From NCBI RefSeq assembly GCF_000177535.2, contig NC_015673.1:2294001-2358000 (forward strand): 64,000 bases of DNA, written 5' to 3'. The position numbers were made by a program, and so were the translations under genes. Below, one piece after another: positions 8,157 to 17,014 of this stretch (positions are counted from its first letter, which is position 1; each line of letters opens with the position of its first letter). This stretch comes from Corynebacterium resistens DSM 45100 (GTDB lineage: Bacteria; Actinomycetota; Actinomycetes; Mycobacteriales; Mycobacteriaceae). Below the pieces are notes generated by a model. The model had not been told where the DNA came from. It worked only from the letters and a program-made list of their open reading frames with translations, and ran no database searches.

Positions 8157-8963
8157 CTAGATGGGCAGCGTGGCGTCGGAAATAAAGACCTCGCGAATGT
8201 GCTCCACAAAAACTGCCCACTGTCCGGTGACCAGTAGCAAGCCCACGAGAATCAAAAGCGCACCGCCGAGCATTTGAATGAACCGGGAATGCTTACGTAG
8301 CCAACTCACCCCAGTGAGGGCTTTGGAAGATCCGAAGGCAACGAGGATGAACGGCAGTCCCAGCCCAAGGCAGTAAGCAATAATCAGGGCCACCCCGCGC
8401 GCAGCTGTCATCCCTTGGGTTCCCACGGAGACAGAAACGATTGCTGCGAGGGTTGGCCCAAGGCAAGGAGTCCACCCCAGCGCGAACACACCGCCCAACA
8501 AAGGTGCCCCCGCGATGGTAGTCCACCGTTTTGGAGCCAAACGGGTATCACGTTGGAGGGGCTTAATGAACCCGAGGAAAACGATGCCCATGAGGATGGT
8601 GATCACGCCACCCGCCCGCATGAGGATTTGCTGATTGAGCTGAAGCACGGAAATTGCCCCGAACACACTAGCTGTGGCCAGCACGAACACCACGGTGAAG
8701 CCGGCAACGAATAGCAGAGCTGCGGAGGCAGTGCGTGCCCGGCGCACTTTCACTACCGTGCCCTGAGAGGTGTAATCGGTTTCGGCTCCCACTACTCCTG
8801 CAAGGTAGGAGATATAGCCCGGTACTAGCGGGATCACACATGGAGAGGCGAAGGAAACGAATCCCGCGGCGAGGGCAGCCAGCAGGGCCAAGATGATCGG
8901 GCCGGAGACTGCGGTATCCGCGAATGTTTGCCCGATCGAGGATTGGGCGACTAGATCGGTCAT
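8157..8963 (-). CDS. ccdA: CcdA-type thiol-disulfide transporter
   Basis: A 268-residue member of the DsbD/CcdA family with six TM helices. The redox Cys pair is C42 (in FASPCVIPL) and C167 (in GWTPCLGP), each in a Pro-flanked TM motif. The family passes electrons from cytoplasmic thioredoxin to an extracytoplasmic thioredoxin that keeps apocytochrome c Cys residues reduced. Its start overlaps the stop of the ResA-like gene by 4 bases, which supports a working pair. Confidence 0.92.
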   Translation of the reverse strand: MTDLVAQSSIGQTFADTAVSGPIILALLAALAAGFVSFASPCVIPLVPGYISYLAGVVGAETDYTSQGTVVKVRRARTASAALLFVAGFTVVFVLATASVFGAISVLQLNQQILMRAGGVITILMGIVFLGFIKPLQRDTRLAPKRWTTIAGAPLLGGVFALGWTPCLGPTLAAIVSVSVGTQGMTAARGVALIIAYCLGLGLPFILVAFGSSKALTGVSWLRKHSRFIQMLGGALLILVGLLLVTGQWAVFVEHIREVFISDATLPI

Positions 8964-9631
8964 TTATCGGGTTCTTCCAAAAGTGGCTTCACGGTCTTCC
9001 ACAGTTCGTCGTCCGTAACTTCCTTCAGGAAGATGTGGGCAGGTCGGTGCTGCTTATCGAGGACGATCGTGGTGGGAATCACGCTCGCGGGTATCCCGCC
9101 CAGTGCCAAGGCCGTTTTAAACGGCGGGTCGTACAGCGATGGGTAGGTGATCCCGTTGTCCTTCACGAAGTCCTGTGGCTTGGAACGGGAAGAATCGCGC
9201 ACATTGATTCCCAGCACTGTGCCGCGACCGTCTTTCTCTAGTTTCTCTTGGACTCGCTGCAGGTCATCGGACTCCGAACGGCATGGGCCGCACCACTGGC
9301 CCCAGGAATTTAGAACGACTACTTTGCCATCGAAATCGCTGAGCTTAATGGGCTTGTCTGTAAGCAAGTCCTTGCCCTCGAAGTTTTGCACTTCCTTTCT
9401 TTCCTCCGGTGCATAGGAAATGCTGGTTTTGCCGCCGGGGGAAACGAATTGGAACTGGCCACCCACCGCTACAGCATCCTGCCCCGCTGTGTTGCCCTCG
9501 CCACAAGCTGCGACCGTGGCCATGAGCCCAACAGCTATGACTGCGGCGCCAAGCTTTTTGAAGCCTCGACGATTACTACGCCGGTAGCTTCCAACGGAAG
9601 GCTCCAACGACCTTTGGGGAAATGAGTGCAT
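8960..9631 (-). CDS. ResA/TlpA-like thioredoxin lipoprotein
   Basis: A 223-residue exported thioredoxin-fold protein. A basic N-terminus and hydrophobic stretch end in a lipobox, VAAC (Cys43), so it is likely lipid-anchored outside the membrane. The active site is WCGPC, Cys114 and Cys117. The family reduces the disulfide of apocytochrome c before heme attachment, recharged by CcdA, whose gene overlaps it by 4 bases. A start nearer the signal peptide is possible; the 23 residues before it are unusually Ser/Arg rich. Confidence 0.9.
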   Translation of the reverse strand: MHSFPQRSLEPSVGSYRRSNRRGFKKLGAAVIAVGLMATVAACGEGNTAGQDAVAVGGQFQFVSPGGKTSISYAPEERKEVQNFEGKDLLTDKPIKLSDFDGKVVVLNSWGQWCGPCRSESDDLQRVQEKLEKDGRGTVLGINVRDSSRSKPQDFVKDNGITYPSLYDPPFKTALALGGIPASVIPTTIVLDKQHRPAHIFLKEVTDDELWKTVKPLLEEPDK

Positions 9632-9637
9632 TGCTAC

Positions 9638-10243
9638 TTAGATCTCCTGGGCTGGCTCGGAATAGTACATGTCCGTCAAATGAGCGCCATCGAAAACCAG
9701 CGAAGTTACAGAGGCAACCTCGCACTGGCGGGCTGCTGGGTTGTGCGCTAGTGACAACCCCAGCACATCGCGTTGAATCATCACAATAGGCAGTTGATGG
9801 CTCACTAGGATGGCTTCATGTCCGCGGGCTTTATCGCGCGCAGCGTGAACAGCCTGCCACATGCGATCGCGGATCTCGGTATAAGGCTCACCCCAGCTAG
9901 GGACGGTGGGGTTTTTCAAAAGTGGCCACAGTTTCGGGTTCCACAATTCGCTGCGGATGCCTTTGATGTGACGGCCTTCCAATTGATTACCCGCCTCCAA
10001 GAGGCGTTCATCGGTCTCTACGGGGAGATTCGTGGCCTTGGCAATCGGCGCGGCTGTTTCCTGCGCGCGCTGCAGCGGAGATGCAGCGAGAAAGGTGACA
10101 TCATGGTCGGCGAAGTCCTTGGCTACGGCATGCGCCATATTCCGCCCCCGTTCCGAGAGGTGGTATCCGGGGATACGGCCATAGAGAATCTTCTCTGGGT
10201 TATGAACTAAGCCGTGACGTACCAAGTGAACGATCGTTGCCAT
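9638..10243 (-). CDS. Histidine phosphatase family protein (phosphoglycerate-mutase-like)
   Basis: A 201-residue protein from the ATG at 10243; an upstream ATG at 10318 would add 25 unconserved residues. The phosphate-binding RHG (9-11) is at the N-terminus, and a second His occurs in LVSHQLP. It is a small one-domain histidine phosphatase, distinct from the glycolytic gpmA elsewhere in this window. It lies between hemL and the ResA-like gene on the same strand, a placement also seen as I recall in C. glutamicum. Substrate unknown. Confidence 0.85.
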   Translation of the reverse strand: MATIVHLVRHGLVHNPEKILYGRIPGYHLSERGRNMAHAVAKDFADHDVTFLAASPLQRAQETAAPIAKATNLPVETDERLLEAGNQLEGRHIKGIRSELWNPKLWPLLKNPTVPSWGEPYTEIRDRMWQAVHAARDKARGHEAILVSHQLPIVMIQRDVLGLSLAHNPAARQCEVASVTSLVFDGAHLTDMYYSEPAQEI

Positions 10244-10349
10244 GGTGTTGTAGTTTAGCGCTCTTCCGCCCAGTCTCCTAAGCGGGTTTATTGCCGAGAC
10301 CTTGGGTTTTCCTGCCAATCAGCTGGGGCTAGCTGCCCTAAGCGCCGTG

Positions 10350-11660
10350 TTAGGCCACCGCAGCCGCTGCCGCCTTCGCCGCCACCGGAGCGGCCTTCGC
10401 AATCCGCTCAAAATCATCATCGGTCAGCGCGGTGGAAACAAACCACGTTTCAAACACACTCGGAGGGGCGAACACACCGCCATCAAGCAGGGCGTGGAAG
10501 AACGGTGCATAACGGAAAGTTTCCGCTGCCTGCATCTGCTCGAAGTTCGTGCCTTCACCCTCTGCAAAGCGGAAACTGAACATACTTCCCGCGCGTTGAA
10601 CATTGTGGGCTACGGATTCAGCCGTGAGGGCATCCGAAATAATCTGAGCCACCCGATCCGCATTGGAATCGAGTTGACGGTAAACGTCGGCGTCAGCCAA
10701 TTGCAAGGAACGTAGACCCGAAGCCACCGCAACCGGATTACCGGAAAGAGTACCTGCCTGGTACACCGGGCCAACTGGAGCCAAGTGATCCATGATGTCC
10801 GCCCGACCGCCGAAAGCCGCAGCGGGCAATCCACCGGAAACCACCTTGCCGAAGGTGGTGAGATCGCCGGCGACCTGATCCTTGCCGTACCAGCCCTGTT
10901 CGGAAACGCGGAAGCCCGTCATGACTTCATCCAAGATCAGCAGCGCACCATTGGCGTGGCAAACCTCCTTGAGCTGTGCATTAAACTCGCCCGGGTTAAC
11001 GGTGCCCATGTTTCCGGCGGCAGCTTCCACGATGACCGCTGCGATCTCACCCTCATGCTCGGCAAAGGCCTGCCGCACTGCCTCAATGTTTCGATAAGGA
11101 ACCACAATCGTATCCCCCGCAGCCGCTTTGGTGATGCCTGGCGAATCTGGCAGACCGAATGTCGCCACGCCTGAACCGGCGGCGACCAACAAAGAATCCA
11201 CGTGACCGTGGTAGCAGCCTTCAAATTTGATGATCTTGTCGCGACCGGTGTAGCCACGCGCCAGACGGGTGGCGGACATCGTGGCTTCCGTGCCGGAGTT
11301 CACCAACCGAACCTTCTCGGCGCTCGTGCGGCGAACAATCTCCTCGACCAAATCGACTTCCATGCTGGTGGGAGCACCATAAGACAATCCCTTCGCCGCA
11401 GCGGCGGAAACCGCATCGACGATTTCCGGGTGAGCGTGCCCGTGGATCATCGGCCCCCAAGAACAGATCAAGTCCACATAGGTATTGCCGTCTTCATCGT
11501 GCAGATGAGATCCCTTGGCACTGGTAATGAAGGGGGCGGTTCCGCCGACGGAACCAAAAGCACGAACCGGGGAGTTCACCCCGCCCGGGATGAGCTTGCG
11601 GGCGCGCTCCATGGCAGCGGCGCTGGTGGTGTGATCCAAATGTGCAGAGGGAGTGGACAC
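10350..11660 (-). CDS. hemL: Glutamate-1-semialdehyde 2,1-aminomutase
   Basis: A PLP enzyme of 436 residues that makes 5-aminolevulinate from the product of HemA (C5 pathway). The PLP-binding Lys is K272 in [13 protein letters not shown], and [10 protein letters not shown] and the GSGVATFG segments are typical. The C-terminus ends in an Ala-rich stretch. HemA, HemC, HemD and HemB are upstream in the same direction. The uroporphyrinogen decarboxylase and protoporphyrinogen oxidase genes that precede hemL in some corynebacteria are absent here; a P-type-ATPase-like gene lies 83 bases away instead. Confidence 0.96.
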   Translation of the reverse strand: MSTPSAHLDHTTSAAAMERARKLIPGGVNSPVRAFGSVGGTAPFITSAKGSHLHDEDGNTYVDLICSWGPMIHGHAHPEIVDAVSAAAAKGLSYGAPTSMEVDLVEEIVRRTSAEKVRLVNSGTEATMSATRLARGYTGRDKIIKFEGCYHGHVDSLLVAAGSGVATFGLPDSPGITKAAAGDTIVVPYRNIEAVRQAFAEHEGEIAAVIVEAAAGNMGTVNPGEFNAQLKEVCHANGALLILDEVMTGFRVSEQGWYGKDQVAGDLTTFGKVVSGGLPAAAFGGRADIMDHLAPVGPVYQAGTLSGNPVAVASGLRSLQLADADVYRQLDSNADRVAQIISDALTAESVAHNVQRAGSMFSFRFAEGEGTNFEQMQAAETFRYAPFFHALLDGGVFAPPSVFETWFVSTALTDDDFERIAKAAPVAAKAAAAAVA

Positions 11661-11743
11661 GTTGGAATGTGCTCCTTTTGGTTGTGACGCGAACTTCTAC
11701 CCCACCCAGCCTAGCCACACACCGCGGCTCTATTGAGATTCGG

Positions 11744-14347
11744 CTAACGCTCCCGAGCTTCCTCCAAAGCCTCTTCCCGCGCCATGTCGATAGCAGTTGC
11801 ACGTAATTCTTCGCGACGGCGGTATTCACGTGCCAGTTGCAATCGAGCCAGCCACCCTTCCCACCTGTGGGTTTGGCTTAGCGAGGACAAAGCATAATTG
11901 CGGTTCAGAATGCGCGCGCTACGGAACTCGATCAAGGTGGAGCTTAGCAACATCAACACAGTAGCCAGCATGGGGTTAAGCAGGCCCAGCAGGGCCAGCA
12001 GCACAGCAATTGCGTTATAACCCCAGCTCAACCACACATTCCAATCCACAGTGCGGCGTACGTGGCGTGCGAAGTTCACCGACTCGGGGATAGCCATCAC
12101 ATCGTCGCGCAGCAGCACAACATCGGCCACACCGGCAGCCTTATCAATCTGGTCCGCTGCACCCATCAAAATGCCAACATCGGCCACCCGCAGCGCCCCA
12201 CGGATGTCGTTATCCCCCACCATGGCCACCCGCGCCCCTTGAGCGTGAACGCCACGAACGGTTGCTTCCTTGCGATTCGGCGCGATTCCGGCCAGCACCG
12301 TGGAGATGCGCATGGAGTCCGCGATCCGCCGTGCTACTGGGTAGGGATCGCGAGACAGCATGAACGTCTCTAGATCCATCCCCTCTAGCTGATCGATCGC
12401 GTCAGCGGCGTCAGACTTAAACTCGTCCACTAGGTTGATCACGCCACGTTCACGCCCGCGCCAAGAAAGCACCACTGGGGAACCACCGCACACCAGCGCG
12501 TGGGCCAACTTGGGGTTGCGAACTTGCCCCACATCGCGCGGGCGCCACAACCGCGCCTCGATATGCCGAACATCCCCATCCACGGGAATCCCCACCGTGC
12601 CGATAAACGTGCCATCATCGGTGATCTTCACGTCGCCGGTATCGAGCAACTGTGGCACCGGGCTATTCCCACTGCTGGCATCGCGGGCTTCACGGTCGGC
12701 TCGCACGATCGCTTGGGATAGTGAGTGTTCTGATTCCATGGATAATGACGCCGCCACGCGCAGCACCAACTCCGGGTTTTCTCCGTCAGCCACTGTCACT
12801 GACTTCACCTTCATGGGACCGGCCGTAAGTGTGCCTACCCGGTTAAAGATGATCGAATCCACTTCGGCTAGGCGGTGCAAAGTGGTGGTATCGCGCAGCA
12901 GGGTTCCCTGCGTAGCCGAACGCCACAGGCCTAGGCGCAAAGCCAGCGGTGCGGAGAGCGCCAATGCCACAGGTGCTACGCATGCCAACGCGGATAGGGA
13001 AGTCGCCATCGCCGCATCCCACGAGCCTACGAAACCCCACCAGATGAAGAAGTTGATGGTAGCGATGGCCACGGTCCAAGGCACCAACAAACTCGCGGTG
13101 CGATTTGTCAGATGAGCGATGCGGTTTTCGTCTCGGACGGCGGAAACCACCCAACGTTGCATGGCAGCCAAGCGGGTGCGGGAGCCGGTATCGATAGCGC
13201 GAATCTTCAGTTCCTGCCCAAGATTGCGCCCACCTGCGTAAACTCTGTCGCCCACGGATACTTCTACCGTGCGGTGCAGGCCACCCACCGGGCCCAGGTC
13301 AACCAAAGATTTACCGCTGATAACTTCGCAGTCGCTAGGAAATACTGCCCCTTCGGGCATGAGCATGTCATCGCCAGTTCGAATCTCCGTAGAAGTGATC
13401 TGCTTGCGATACGTCTTGCCTTGACGGTTTTTCCGCACCACCGTCAGTTCGTCGATCGCCGGCAAGTTCAACACACTCAAAATGGTCTTACTGCGCAAGT
13501 GCGTGCGCCTAGAAAGCAGGCGCCCGAACAACAGCAAGATCGTTACTCCACAGGACACATCCAGAAACAGCGAACCGTTAACGTTAGGGTCCGACCAACT
13601 TCCGGCCAGAAGAATCTGCCGGCTACGCCACGTGGGGTCCCCCACATCGGTGAAGAACACCATCAGCGCCGAATAAACGAAGGCGATGAAGATAGCTAAG
13701 GAGCTGGCGCCGTCCAGCGCGGAAAGCTTGCGGCGCATACCGCCCAAAACTGCGCGGTGGAAGGGCCACGCGCACCACGACATCACGGGCGCAGCCAATC
13801 CCAAGCACACCCATTGCCAGTAATCGAACTGCAGACCGGGAAAAAGTTGCAGGAACACCACCGGCAGGCCGAAAAGTACAGCGATAGCCAACCGCGCTCG
13901 TGTAATGAGGTCGCGTGCCGTGTGCAGCCCCTCGGTGGTGTCCAATTCGGAACGTTCGTGACGCGCCTCGTGGGCGTCATTACGCTTGCGGTGCTCAGCC
14001 AACCAAGCGCGTTGGGCGGCGTGGACATTTCTTCTAATATGACGCCGTGTATGCGTGACTGCGGCCTGTTCTGAACGCCGGCGCAGCGACCGCTCTGTTT
14101 GGCATGCCCTGATTCCACACGCGTTGATGACGGATTCGATATCTTCTGGTTTTACCTGCGGCCCAGCGGAAACCCACGCAGTGAGAGTGGAATAAACGAC
14201 TACAGCATCCACATCCTCCATGCGGTTAAGTTCGCGTTCCAGCTGGGTGGCGTGAGTTGCGGAATCCACTTCATCGAGCTTGAACGCAAAGCTGGTTTGG
14301 CCCATTACGTCATTGGGGCTGTTGACCGGCATGGCGGGTGACCGCAT
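11744..14347 (-). CDS. P-type-ATPase-like membrane protein with catalytic motifs lost
   Basis: An 867-residue protein with the layout of a heavy-metal P1B ATPase: an N-terminal HMA-like domain without CxxC, about eight TM helices, and actuator, phosphorylation and nucleotide domains. The key motifs are replaced. DKTGT reads NRVGT (Asn502 in place of the phosphorylated Asp). CPC in the TM helix reads APV (458-460). TGES aligns with GGLH (355-358). GDGxND reads GDND (711-714). TGD in the P domain reads SRD. The SEHP motif keeps its His (SEHS). The frame is fully open with normal codon use, so this is a retained pseudo-enzyme, not a decaying gene. It sits between hemL and two membrane protein genes in the heme run. 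Confidence 0.9.
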   Translation of the reverse strand: MRSPAMPVNSPNDVMGQTSFAFKLDEVDSATHATQLERELNRMEDVDAVVVYSTLTAWVSAGPQVKPEDIESVINACGIRACQTERSLRRRSEQAAVTHTRRHIRRNVHAAQRAWLAEHRKRNDAHEARHERSELDTTEGLHTARDLITRARLAIAVLFGLPVVFLQLFPGLQFDYWQWVCLGLAAPVMSWCAWPFHRAVLGGMRRKLSALDGASSLAIFIAFVYSALMVFFTDVGDPTWRSRQILLAGSWSDPNVNGSLFLDVSCGVTILLLFGRLLSRRTHLRSKTILSVLNLPAIDELTVVRKNRQGKTYRKQITSTEIRTGDDMLMPEGAVFPSDCEVISGKSLVDLGPVGGLHRTVEVSVGDRVYAGGRNLGQELKIRAIDTGSRTRLAAMQRWVVSAVRDENRIAHLTNRTASLLVPWTVAIATINFFIWWGFVGSWDAAMATSLSALACVAPVALALSAPLALRLGLWRSATQGTLLRDTTTLHRLAEVDSIIFNRVGTLTAGPMKVKSVTVADGENPELVLRVAASLSMESEHSLSQAIVRADREARDASSGNSPVPQLLDTGDVKITDDGTFIGTVGIPVDGDVRHIEARLWRPRDVGQVRNPKLAHALVCGGSPVVLSWRGRERGVINLVDEFKSDAADAIDQLEGMDLETFMLSRDPYPVARRIADSMRISTVLAGIAPNRKEATVRGVHAQGARVAMVGDNDIRGALRVADVGILMGAADQIDKAAGVADVVLLRDDVMAIPESVNFARHVRRTVDWNVWLSWGYNAIAVLLALLGLLNPMLATVLMLLSSTLIEFRSARILNRNYALSSLSQTHRWEGWLARLQLAREYRRREELRATAIDMAREEALEEARER

Positions 14348-14576
14348 TCCTTCCTAAGCGCGCTAGAACCAGGCGTGTAAATACTGAGTAAAAACTGCAA
14401 AAAACTGATTGTGGGCGATGGTATACGCCCTGAGCAATGCATTTAGCATAGTCGTGCTCCCCCGGTTTTCGGGAGGCGGGCGCACTGACCGCTGTCACCG
14501 TGCATCGCAGCCGGTGGTCACGCTGGTCAGCCGTTCGAACTGGCTAATTGGGTCGGCAAGCTGCGCGACTACCTGA

Positions 14577-15119
14577 TTACTTCCGCAGCTCGTCACCGGG
14601 AATTGTGCCGTCTCCCTCGATGGGCGTTTCTAGGCGGTGTCCGGCGTCGAAATAAGGGTCGGCTGCGGGCCGAAAAGCCAGCAACAATGCCACAGCGAGG
14701 AGCAAAGCCAATAGTGCGTTGCCCATGCCAGTGAACTGAAATACCCAACCGGCCAACATGAAAAACATGCCCACAGCAGCAATAAAGGTCACGGCTCGGC
14801 GGGCACGGCGATAACCATCACGCACCTTCGGCGCCAGCACTGCAATACCTAAACCGCAGGCTGCCGTGACACCACCGAGGATCCGAACGTTGCGGATGAG
14901 GAAATTGATATCTTCTGCCTGCGCTGGCGAATTGATAGGTCCATCCCACTTCGCCATGAGTTGGAACCCACCGGCAACGATCATGAGTACGCCCGTGATA
15001 AGCAGCAGCGCGAAGGCCGCGATAGTGGTGCGAGGGGTGGGATCGCCGGGCTGCCATGATTCCACACGACGATTGCGGTCATCGCTGGAGCTGGCCATGG
15101 TGGGGAACATACTGGGCAT
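14577..15119 (-). CDS. Four-TM membrane protein of unknown function
   Basis: A 180-residue protein with four hydrophobic helices (about 31-53, 78-96, 107-125 and 130-147) and a short acidic C-terminal tail. Two in-frame ATGs, 15119 and 15098, are possible starts; the first is 8 bases after the upstream stop. I do not recognise a family. It follows another unknown membrane protein and precedes the degenerate P-type ATPase by 229 bases. The three genes lie between hemB and hemL and could act together. That intervening 229-base stretch shows no gene I trust. Confidence 0.75.
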   Translation of the reverse strand: MPSMFPTMASSSDDRNRRVESWQPGDPTPRTTIAAFALLLITGVLMIVAGGFQLMAKWDGPINSPAQAEDINFLIRNVRILGGVTAACGLGIAVLAPKVRDGYRRARRAVTFIAAVGMFFMLAGWVFQFTGMGNALLALLLAVALLLAFRPAADPYFDAGHRLETPIEGDGTIPGDELRK

Positions 15120-15127
15120 GGCGAAGC

Positions 15128-15883
15128 CTACTTTCCGGGGTCCTCGGGCTTGGCTTTCTTCTTATCAGCCTTAGCTTTTTGGGCTTTTTCGCGAGCTTCG
15201 TCCCGCTTCTTCTTTTCCTCGCGCTGTTTCTTCTGCAAAGCCTCGGTGTACTCGCGCATCTGTTCTTCCGTCGGCCATCCCAACCACGTGCCATTTGCTG
15301 GGCGGGAAAAGAAGTAAACCCCCAAAATTGCAACCACTCCGGAAAGGATAGTGAGGATGCCCGAGATGATGAGGAAGCCAAGTGGCAATGTCTCCGGAGC
15401 CTGGGAGAACAGCATCAGCACGGCAGTGATCGCTAGATAAAACGACCCGACGTTGAGGAACATGCGGGAGTAATTTCCACCACGACCAGCACGCCATGTT
15501 AGTAACGCACATACTCCCGCAGCCAGCACGGTCATCGCCATCATGGAGAAGTTCGCCATTCCCACCAAAGAATCGGTAGAAAGATTTTGCTGTTCCATGA
15601 CGTTCTTGGCGAAGGCATCGTCCTTGAGCTGCTGAGTAACCTGCCCTCGCAAGGATCGATCGTCAACGAGGTTGGCCACAAAAATCACAATGGCATCCAG
15701 CACTTGCATGGCGCAGACACTCAGCCATGCCCAGACGCCAAAGCGCACGTCCTCGGGCGCGCCTTTCAAATTCGGTGCCAAACCATCAGGACGGCCCACC
15801 TTTGGTGGTTTGGGCATGTCATCGTTTACAGGGCGCGGTGGCTGTTGGACGTTGGTGTTTTGCGGGAAGTTGTTTGCGTTCAT
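15128..15883 (-). CDS. Membrane protein with charged coiled tail, unknown function
   Basis: 251 residues from the ATG at 15883, which has AGAGGT just upstream; the longer open frame to 16039 overlaps hemB and is not supported. A Pro/Asn-rich cytoplasmic N-terminus (1-47) is followed by four TM helices (near 49-70, 108-127, 140-158 and 165-186). The C-terminal third is almost all Lys, Glu, Arg and Ala, likely a long helix. Position next to hemB is shared with other corynebacteria as far as I recall. Function unknown. Confidence 0.8.
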   Translation of the reverse strand: MNANNFPQNTNVQQPPRPVNDDMPKPPKVGRPDGLAPNLKGAPEDVRFGVWAWLSVCAMQVLDAIVIFVANLVDDRSLRGQVTQQLKDDAFAKNVMEQQNLSTDSLVGMANFSMMAMTVLAAGVCALLTWRAGRGGNYSRMFLNVGSFYLAITAVLMLFSQAPETLPLGFLIISGILTILSGVVAILGVYFFSRPANGTWLGWPTEEQMREYTEALQKKQREEKKKRDEAREKAQKAKADKKKAKPEDPGK

Positions 15884-15920
15884 ACCTCTGATAAGCCTAC
15901 TGCTTAACCGGCTTCGCAGC

Positions 15921-16946
15921 CTAGCTTGCCAAACGCTGTGCCACCCATGTCGCCCAGTACGACAGGATGATGTCAGCACCTGCGCGACGAAGGCCATAGA
16001 AGCTCTCCATGATCGCGGTCTCCTTATCGATCCAACCACGCTCGGCCGCAGCCGAAATCATCGCGTACTCACCCGAAACCTGGTAGGCCGCCACCGGGAC
16101 TGGGGACATGTTCGCAATTTCCCGCAGCACATCAAGATAGGGCATAGCGGGTTTCACCATGACCATATCCGCGCCCTCGTCGATATCCAGCTGGGTTTCC
16201 AAAATGGATTCGCGCAAATTGCGGCAATCTTGCTGGTACGTGCGGCGATCCCCCTTCAGAGACGATCCCACGGCTTCACGGAAGGGGCCATAAAAGGCGC
16301 TCGCGTATTTCGCGGAGTAGGCCATGATCGCAACGTCTTGATGGCCGGCTGCATCCAGCGCCTCACGGATCACGCGAACTTGGCCATCCATCATGCCGCT
16401 GGGGCTCACAATGTGCGCGCCCGCATTCGCCTGCGCCACGGCCATATCGGCATAAGCCTGCAACGTGGCGTCATTATCAACAACAAGATCACCCCTGAAA
16501 TCCGGCGACAACACCCCGCAGTGGCCATGATCGGTGAATTCGTCCAAGCAGGTATCAGCCATAACCAAAATGTCATCACCGAATCGCTCGCGAACGGCTG
16601 TCAATGCACGGTTAAGCACACCGTCTTCACGGGCACCTACCGAACCTGTCGCATCCTTATCCGACTCCAGTGGAACACCGAAAAGATCAATGGACCCCAC
16701 ACCTGCATTGGCAGCCTCCTCCACCGCTTTCAATAGCGAATCTGTGGTGTGCTGAACTACACCAGGCAGCGAAGAAATAGGTTTCGGTTCATCGATCCCA
16801 TCCGCAATGAACGCGGGTAGCACGAAACGGTTGGGGTTCAGATCCGTTTCCGCAGTGAAATTGCGCATCACCGGCGAGGTACGCAAGCGCCGCGGACGGC
16901 GAACGGGCAGTGGCACAGTATGAGAAGCATTCTGGGCATCAGACAT
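15921..16946 (-). CDS. hemB: Delta-aminolevulinic acid dehydratase (porphobilinogen synthase)
   Basis: A 341-residue TIM-barrel enzyme that joins two 5-aminolevulinates into porphobilinogen. The two active-site lysines are K213 (in YSAKYASAFYGPF) and K265 (in MVMVKPAMPYLD). The metal-site segment reads DTCLDEFTDHGHCG. It has the first and third Cys of the zinc motif but Asp where the middle Cys would be, between the zinc and magnesium types. hemD lies 68 bases upstream on the same strand. Confidence 0.96.
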   Translation of the reverse strand: MSDAQNASHTVPLPVRRPRRLRTSPVMRNFTAETDLNPNRFVLPAFIADGIDEPKPISSLPGVVQHTTDSLLKAVEEAANAGVGSIDLFGVPLESDKDATGSVGAREDGVLNRALTAVRERFGDDILVMADTCLDEFTDHGHCGVLSPDFRGDLVVDNDATLQAYADMAVAQANAGAHIVSPSGMMDGQVRVIREALDAAGHQDVAIMAYSAKYASAFYGPFREAVGSSLKGDRRTYQQDCRNLRESILETQLDIDEGADMVMVKPAMPYLDVLREIANMSPVPVAAYQVSGEYAMISAAAERGWIDKETAIMESFYGLRRAGADIILSYWATWVAQRLAS

Positions 16947-17014
16947 GTTTCCGATGCTACGCCACCCCTGCGACAGCTCCGTGCGGTGGTTACGCTTGGT
17001 GGCCCCTGCGCCGT

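Noticed and set aside
14310..14498. 62-codon frame upstream of the P-type-ATPase-like gene
   Set aside because: It overlaps the gene start, has no hydrophobic or conserved pattern and no ribosome site.
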